A DNA stretch of 64,000 nucleotides, taken from positions 992,001 to 1,056,000 of the forward strand of contig NZ_BAAAYL010000001.1 in assembly GCF_039536205.1 (NCBI RefSeq). The letters are read 5' to 3'. The stretch is from Streptomyces sannanensis (GTDB lineage Bacteria > Actinomycetota > Actinomycetes > Streptomycetales > Streptomycetaceae). Of this stretch, positions 56,880-64,000 are shown one piece after another. The number at the start of each line of letters is the position of its first letter. Within the stretch, counting starts at the first letter, position 1. Under the pieces are notes generated by a model. It had not been told where the DNA came from, did no database searches, and saw nothing but the letters and a program-made list of their open reading frames with translations. The position numbers were made by a program, and so were the translations under genes.

Positions 56880-57385
56880 CGAAGCATCCCTCCCTGAGTG
56901 GGCAGCCCGCGGCACAGGCCGCTCGCATCCTGTTCCATATGCCCCGGTGAAGTGATCGATAACGCCCTTCTCCGACTGTCCTCACGGGCAGCCCTGACGC
57001 CGCGCGGGAGAACAGGCGGGAGGCACATTCCATAGGCATGTCGCTGCATGCAGTTACCGTCAACCCGGAACTGGTGAAAAGCCCGATGAGTTTCGGCCGA
57101 CCGCGCCATGGAAAGCATTGCACTCCACGGGCCTTGCGACCGCCGAGAATCGGGAGATAGTCTTCGAAAGAATCGCAGGAAGGTGTCCTGTTACCGACTT
57201 GTGCGCCTTATACGCGACAGCTAGGGGAAACACCGGGTGAACACGCGTCGTATAAACTCCGCGAACGAGGCAGAGAGTTGGCGCCCCGGCCATCGCCCCA
57301 CGGCCCGCCTCTGACCCCGAACGCTGACAGCGCCGTCCGCACCTGCCCCCGCACCACCGTGTCTCCAAGTGAGAGGCGACCCACC
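56880..57385. other. Intergenic region without a supported gene
   Basis: 506 bases between divergent genes, less GC-rich than the surroundings. Contains a perfect palindrome CTGCATGCAG at 57044-57053 and AT-rich patches near 57210 and 57250 that may be promoter elements. A 41-codon frame beginning at 57039 exists but has no good ribosome site. Confidence 0.5.
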
Positions 57386-57985
57386 ATGCCCCTGCATGTC
57401 CCCCCGGCTCCCGCGCCCGCTCTGCGCAGCATCCTCACCGCACTCGGTTCCCCCACCGCGGTGCGTGAGGCCCGGACGCCCGCGCTCCGCGCCACCCAGG
57501 GCCCGCTGACGCCCGAACTCCCGCTGCCCGTCCATGTACTGGACACCGTCGTCCGGTGCGGCAGCACACCGCGGACCCGGCTGGCCGGCTGGCGCTTCCT
57601 GATCCACAGTGGCGAGCGTGCCGTCGCGGCCGGGGAGACCATGCTCACGGCGGACGGCTGGGCCTTCTCGCACTTCTTCGAAGGGCCCTACATCGGATCC
57701 ACGGAGCGCGCAGTGCGTCAGGCGGAGTCGCTCACAACCGGCTTCCAGCCACGCCTGCTGTCCATCCCGGAGCTGTACATGCTCACCCTGTGGCTTCACG
57801 CGGACACGGCCACGGACGCCGCGGACGGCACCCCCGCCCCGACGGACCTGCTGGTGCCGCTCGCGCCCGCTCCCCCCGGCATCGCCGCTCACCGCCCGCA
57901 CCGGGTGGCCGATCTGCTGCCCGTGATGACGCTGCGCCTGGCCTCCGCTCCGACGCCGACGCCGCTGCTGCGCCAGCCCGTCTGA
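57386..57985 (+). CDS. Conserved hypothetical protein
   Basis: 199 residues, not recognised as an enzyme. Core of DGWAFSHFFEGPYIGSTERAV and PRLLSIPELYMLTLWLHAD looks conserved; both ends are Pro/Ala-rich. No signal peptide or membrane segment. ATG with GAGAGGCGA. Followed by a terminator hairpin. Confidence 0.75.
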   Translation: MPLHVPPAPAPALRSILTALGSPTAVREARTPALRATQGPLTPELPLPVHVLDTVVRCGSTPRTRLAGWRFLIHSGERAVAAGETMLTADGWAFSHFFEGPYIGSTERAVRQAESLTTGFQPRLLSIPELYMLTLWLHADTATDAADGTPAPTDLLVPLAPAPPGIAAHRPHRVADLLPVMTLRLASAPTPTPLLRQPV

Positions 57986-58000
57986 CCGCCGCCTGCCGTT

Positions 58001-58036
58001 GTTGTGCCCCGTGTCCGTGCGGTCACGGGGCACAAC
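58001..58036 (+). terminator. Terminator after the hypothetical gene
   Basis: Perfect 13-base arms (58001-58013 and 58024-58036) with a 10-base loop, 16 bases after the stop codon. Confidence 0.82.
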
Positions 58037-58281
58037 GCTGTGCATCATCCATCCGGACTAGCCCGGTGAGGCCACCCCGAACCCCCCGAAGGGGCAGTCC
58101 GCTCCTGCTGAACCGTCCGCACGAGTGATGCGTCCTCAAGCAGGAGAAGCGAGCTGCCGGGAAATCCCTGCGGATTGACGCCCGTGGGGCAAGACTGGGA
58201 CCGAACCGATTGATACGGGGGGCGGCCATGACCGCATCGAGCCGCAGGACACACACCACATCGCAGCGAAAGAACGCATCC

Positions 58282-58479
58282 ATGTGCCAGCACCAGCCAC
58301 CCTGCCCCTCAGCCGACTCCGCCGACCGGGAGGCCGCCCGCCTTGTGGCGCACCACCCGGAGCAGGGCTGGAGCCTGCTGTGCAACGGCGTCCTGCTCTT
58401 CGAGGACACCGGTGAGCTGCTGCCGGACGGGCAGATCATCGCCCCGCACCGGCCGTTGGCCCTGATGACGGCCGCCTGA
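58282..58479 (+). CDS. DUF5999 family small protein
   Basis: 65 residues from MCQHQPPCPSADSADRE to the end, the length typical of this Streptomyces family. Cys/His at the N-terminus (CQHQPPC) may bind metal. GWSLLCNGVLLFEDTGELLP is the conserved core. Two earlier in-frame ATGs would add 18 or 24 residues that are not family-like. Function unknown. Confidence 0.85.
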   Translation: MCQHQPPCPSADSADREAARLVAHHPEQGWSLLCNGVLLFEDTGELLPDGQIIAPHRPLALMTAA

Positions 58480-58498
58480 CCGGCCGCCGGGCAGAGCA

Positions 58499-58537
58499 AA
58501 GGGCCGGCCCGGGGAAAAACTCCCCGAACCGGCCCTT
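58499..58537. terminator. Bidirectional terminator before the gcvP 3' end
   Basis: Outer arms AAGGGCCGG/CCGGCCCTT and inner arms GGGGA/TCCCC with small internal loops, between two convergent genes. Confidence 0.85.
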
Positions 58538-58545
58538 CGTCATGC

Positions 58546-61461
<2,916 letters not shown>

Positions 61462-61524
61462 GTACGGAGGCCTCCTGGTCTGACGCGACCTGCGAGGGGC
61501 ACCATGACGCGGGTGCCCGGACGG

Positions 61525-61763
61525 CCTCCCCCTCTGTCATCTCAACCTGAGAGCTTCACCGGGCGCGTGACGATCCCGGTTTTCACCGTCGGTGAGGATG
61601 GGTTCCGTCCTGGGCTGTGCCTTCTCGACACGTGCCTGTCCGATGCCCGCCCTGCTTTCCAGAGTGACCTCGTCCGCGCGGTACAGGTGCCTGAGAGATT
61701 CCGGGGAGGATTTGCTCCTTCGGCGCCCCCGGCTCAATCTCTCCGGAGGACTCTCCCGCACGG
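61525..61763 (-). ncRNA. Tandem glycine riboswitch
   Basis: On the minus strand the first aptamer runs from GCGGGAGAGT (61760) through GCGCCGAAGGAGCAAA and AATCTCTCAGGCA. The second contains CCGACGGTGAAAA, then GAAGCTCTCAGGT and GACAGAGGGGG (to 61531). Both are the conserved glycine-aptamer cores. Downstream, GGGCACC and GGTGCCC arms (61497-61517) form a hairpin just before the gcvP ribosome site that may be the expression switch. Confidence 0.93.
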
Positions 61764-61892
61764 GGTCAGCAGCCGCCTGCCAGCCTACCAGCGAGGATTG
61801 GCGTATCGCCCTCGAGTGGCCGATACCACCGATGTGCACTTTCGTGTTCGTAGCGGGTGCTATCGACTGAATTGCGACCACTTGGAGGGACC

Positions 61893-62243
61893 GTGCAGAC
61901 CGACATCGATCCGCGCAGCCTGATCGGACGCAAGGCGTTCGACCGCGATGGTCACAAAATCGGAACCGTGGACGAGGTCTACCTCGACGACGCCACCGGA
62001 CAGCCGGAGTGGGCGGCCGTACGCACCGGACTGTTCAGCCGGGACGCCTTCGTCCCCCTGGAACCGAGCACAGTCGTGGAGAACACCCTGCGCGTCCCTT
62101 ACGACCGCGCTCTGATCAAGGACGCCCCCGACTTCGGCGTGGGCCGTCACCTCTCCCCCGAGCAGGAGCTGCAGCTCTACCACCACTACGGCCTCGACAT
62201 CGGCTCCCCGGGCCCGTCCCCCTGCTCCGGCGCGGGCACCTGA
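61893..62243 (+). CDS. PRC-barrel domain protein
   Basis: 116 residues. The PRC-barrel core is LIGRKAFDRDGHKIGTVDEV and AAVRTGLFSRDAFVPL. GTG at 61893 with TTGGAGGGA upstream. Possibly a stress-related or RNA-associated protein; role unknown. The last 58 bases overlap the convergent DNA polymerase IV gene. Confidence 0.88.
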   Translation: MQTDIDPRSLIGRKAFDRDGHKIGTVDEVYLDDATGQPEWAAVRTGLFSRDAFVPLEPSTVVENTLRVPYDRALIKDAPDFGVGRHLSPEQELQLYHHYGLDIGSPGPSPCSGAGT

Positions 62244-63592
62244 TCCACCGGCACGAGCGGCAACGGATCCGAGAGCACCAGTTCGGGGTCGTCCACCTTG
62301 AACGTCCGTACCCGCCCGGGTTCGGAGTACGGCGTCTCGAACCGGACGGTCACCCGCCCGACCCCGCTGCCCTGCACCCAGCCGGGCCCGTGTTCGGCGT
62401 GCCACACATCGTGCCCGGCCGGCCAGCGCCGGTCGGCGAGGGCGGGGGGCTCCTCGTCGGCCGGCTCGCCGACCGCGGGCTCCTCCTCGGCCGCCGGGGC
62501 CTCGGCAGCCTCCCGCTCCCCCGCGGCCTGAGCGAACAGATCCTCCTGTGTGAAGTCGGCGAGCCCACTGACCCCCACCCCCAGCAGCCGCACCCCTCCC
62601 GTGGTGTCCACCCCGTCCAGCAGTCGTCCTGCGGCCTCCCGGACCACCGCGGGGTCGTCCGTGGGCCCACGGAGGGTCTCCGACCGGGTGAGTGTCGAGA
62701 AGTCGAACCTGCGCACCTTCAGCACCACCGTCCGGCCCGAGCGACCGGCCCCCCGCAGCCGGTGCACGCACCGGTCGGCCAGCCGGTCGACCTCGGTCCT
62801 GATGCGCACCCGGTCATGCAGATCCACATCGAAGGTGTCCTCCACCGAGACCGACTTCGCGTCCCGTTCGGCCACCACGGGCCGGTCGTCGTGCCCGGTG
62901 GCCATCAGGTACAGCGAACCGCCGTGCGCCTTCCCCAGCAGCCGTACGAGCTCGTCCTCGCCCGCCTCCACCATCTCCGCGACCGTGGTGATCCCGGCCC
63001 GCCGCAGATGCTCCCCGGTGGCGGGGCCGACCCCGGGCAGGATCCGCACCGGCATCGGTGCGAGCAGCGCCGACTCCGTGCCCGGTTCGATGAGCACCAG
63101 CCCGTCCGGCTTGGCTTGTTCGGAGGCGATCTTGGCGAGCATCTTGGCCCCGGCGAGCCCGACCGAGCCGGTCAGCCCGGTAGCCGCCCTGATGTCCCTG
63201 CGCAGCCGCTCACCGGCCGCGCGCGCCGTGGCGGCGTCATGGGCGGCACCACCTGCCTCCAGGTCGACGAAGGCCTCGTCCAGGCTCAGCGGCTCGACCA
63301 GCGGGGACAGCCGGCCCAGCAGCTCCATCACCTGATCGCTGACCGAGCGGTACAGCGAGAAGCGCGGGATCAGATAGGCGGCGTTGGGGCAGAGCCGCCG
63401 CGCCTGTGCCATGGGCATCGCCGAGTGCACCCCGAACCGCCGGGCCTCGTACGAGGCCGTGGCGACGACCCCGCGCGGCCCGAGGCCGCCGACCACGACG
63501 GGCTTGCCGCGCAGGCTGGGCTTCGCCGCCTGCTCGGCGGCGGCGAAGAAGGCATCCATGTCGAGATGCAGGATCGTCGGCGTGGCTCTCAC
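62186..63592 (-). CDS. dinB: DNA polymerase IV (Y-family)
   Basis: 468 residues. Catalytic carboxylates in ILHLDMDAFFAA and in SLDEAFVDLE are intact, as are the little-finger domain and a C-terminal extension (about 350-468) rich in Glu/Ala/Pro. Translesion polymerase. GTG at 63592 chosen for family fit; GTG codons a few residues upstream are possible. Confidence 0.95.
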   Translation of the reverse strand: MRATPTILHLDMDAFFAAAEQAAKPSLRGKPVVVGGLGPRGVVATASYEARRFGVHSAMPMAQARRLCPNAAYLIPRFSLYRSVSDQVMELLGRLSPLVEPLSLDEAFVDLEAGGAAHDAATARAAGERLRRDIRAATGLTGSVGLAGAKMLAKIASEQAKPDGLVLIEPGTESALLAPMPVRILPGVGPATGEHLRRAGITTVAEMVEAGEDELVRLLGKAHGGSLYLMATGHDDRPVVAERDAKSVSVEDTFDVDLHDRVRIRTEVDRLADRCVHRLRGAGRSGRTVVLKVRRFDFSTLTRSETLRGPTDDPAVVREAAGRLLDGVDTTGGVRLLGVGVSGLADFTQEDLFAQAAGEREAAEAPAAEEEPAVGEPADEEPPALADRRWPAGHDVWHAEHGPGWVQGSGVGRVTVRFETPYSEPGRVRTFKVDDPELVLSDPLPLVPVDQVPAPEQGDGPGEPMSRP

Positions 63593-63657
63593 ACCACTGA
63601 TGCTGCCGCACACCACTGACAACGGTCGTCACAGCCCGGTGGCGGCGCGAAAGGCGC

Positions 63658-64000
63658 TCAGACGGCCCGGTTGCGGCGCCTTGCGAGCTCGTCGGAGGCG
63701 TTGTGCCCGATCAGCGTCTCGCCGGTGTCCACGCGCTCGCCGTGCAGCTGCGACAGCGCCGTCTCGACGTCCCGCCACACCACACCCACGGCGATACCGA
63801 AGACTCCCTGACCGCCCTGCAGGAGATCGACCACCTCGTCGGGCGAGGAGCACTCGTACACGGTCGCGCCGTCGCTCATGAGTGTCATGCGCTCAAGGTC
63901 CCGGAACCCGCGGTCGCGCAGGTGCTGGACCGCGGCACGGATGTTCTGCAGGGCGACCCCGGTGTCCAGGAAACGCTTCACGATCTTGAGGACGACGACG
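63658..64000 (-). CDS. MerR-family regulator, C-terminal part (cut by window edge)
   Basis: 114 residues visible and open at the right edge. LKIVKRFLDTGVALQNIRAAVQHL is the linker helix of a MerR protein after its winged helix, followed by TLMSDGATVYECSSPDEVVDLL and LIGHNASDELARRRNRAV, a conserved actinobacterial C-terminus. The DNA-binding domain lies beyond the window. Confidence 0.85.
   Translation of the reverse strand, partial: VVVLKIVKRFLDTGVALQNIRAAVQHLRDRGFRDLERMTLMSDGATVYECSSPDEVVDLLQGGQGVFGIAVGVVWRDVETALSQLHGERVDTGETLIGHNASDELARRRNRAV

Noticed and set aside
57060..57368. 102-codon minus-strand frame in the intergenic region before 57386
   Set aside because: Composition and lack of ribosome site do not support a gene; it spans probable promoters.

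Overview
The window is high-GC actinobacterial DNA, almost certainly a Streptomyces chromosome. GTG starts, stop/start overlaps of 1 to 11 bases, SARP and DesK-type regulators, TTA codons restricted to accessory genes, a DUF5999 protein and a glycine riboswitch in front of gcvP all fit that genus. There are two blocks: an aromatic polyketide (type II PKS) gene cluster from the left edge to about 41.3 kb, which probably continues beyond base 1, and ordinary chromosome from about 42.5 kb to the right edge. A 1.3 kb scar with gene remnants and short repeats separates them.

Cluster layout. 58-5482 (-): P450, two F420-type (LLM) oxidoreductases, a glycosyltransferase and an O-methyltransferase. 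5652-6338 (+): a short-chain reductase. 6506-14897 (+): a small monooxygenase followed by a complete S-adenosylmethionine regeneration cassette (metK, adenosine kinase, metH, metF, ahcY). 23243 down to 14968 (-): the polyketide core operon, with TcmI-like cyclase, cupin, KS-alpha, chain-length factor, aromatase/cyclase, DUF1772 protein, reductase, two small monooxygenases, a beta-hydroxyacid-type dehydrogenase and a TcmG-like flavin hydroxylase. 29364 down to 23853 (-): acyl-CoA dehydrogenase, phosphopantetheinyl transferase, type II thioesterase, SARP activator, the PKS ACP, a SchA/CurD-like protein and a second DUF1772 protein. 29811-33886 (+): unknown protein, acyl-CoA carboxylase epsilon subunit, fatty-acyl-AMP ligase, and an ACP fused to an acyltransferase that has lost both catalytic residues. 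38387 down to 33949 (-): a four-gene unit with a 59-residue RiPP-precursor candidate, a fused leader-binding/YcaO cyclodehydratase, a DesK-like kinase and its response regulator. 38692-41273 (+): a second SARP and an acyl-CoA carboxylase carboxyltransferase subunit.

How it may work together. The carboxylase subunits would supply malonyl-CoA, the FAAL/ACP/dehydrogenase set may supply an unusual starter or side acyl group, KS/CLF/ACP build the chain, the cyclases and oxygenases shape an aromatic product, and it is methylated and glycosylated. No deoxysugar genes and only one methyltransferase are visible, so either more genes lie left of the window or common cell sugars are used. Candidate SARP boxes (two heptamers related to TCGAGNN, 11 bases apart, then 8 bases, then a -10 element) lie in front of nearly every transcription unit of the cluster, which supports one regulon. 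TTA codons in the acyl-AMP ligase and the YcaO gene suggest an extra bldA checkpoint.

Right block: S9 peptidase, Rieske lipoprotein, LysR/EamA, MocR/flavoprotein, a broken PaiB-like gene, two EamA transporters, Clp-N protein, PadR, PhzF-like, CPBP protease, glutamate-cysteine ligase family enzyme, riboswitch-controlled gcvP, PRC-barrel protein, DNA polymerase IV and a truncated MerR regulator. No rRNA, tRNA, CRISPR array or intact insertion sequence was seen.
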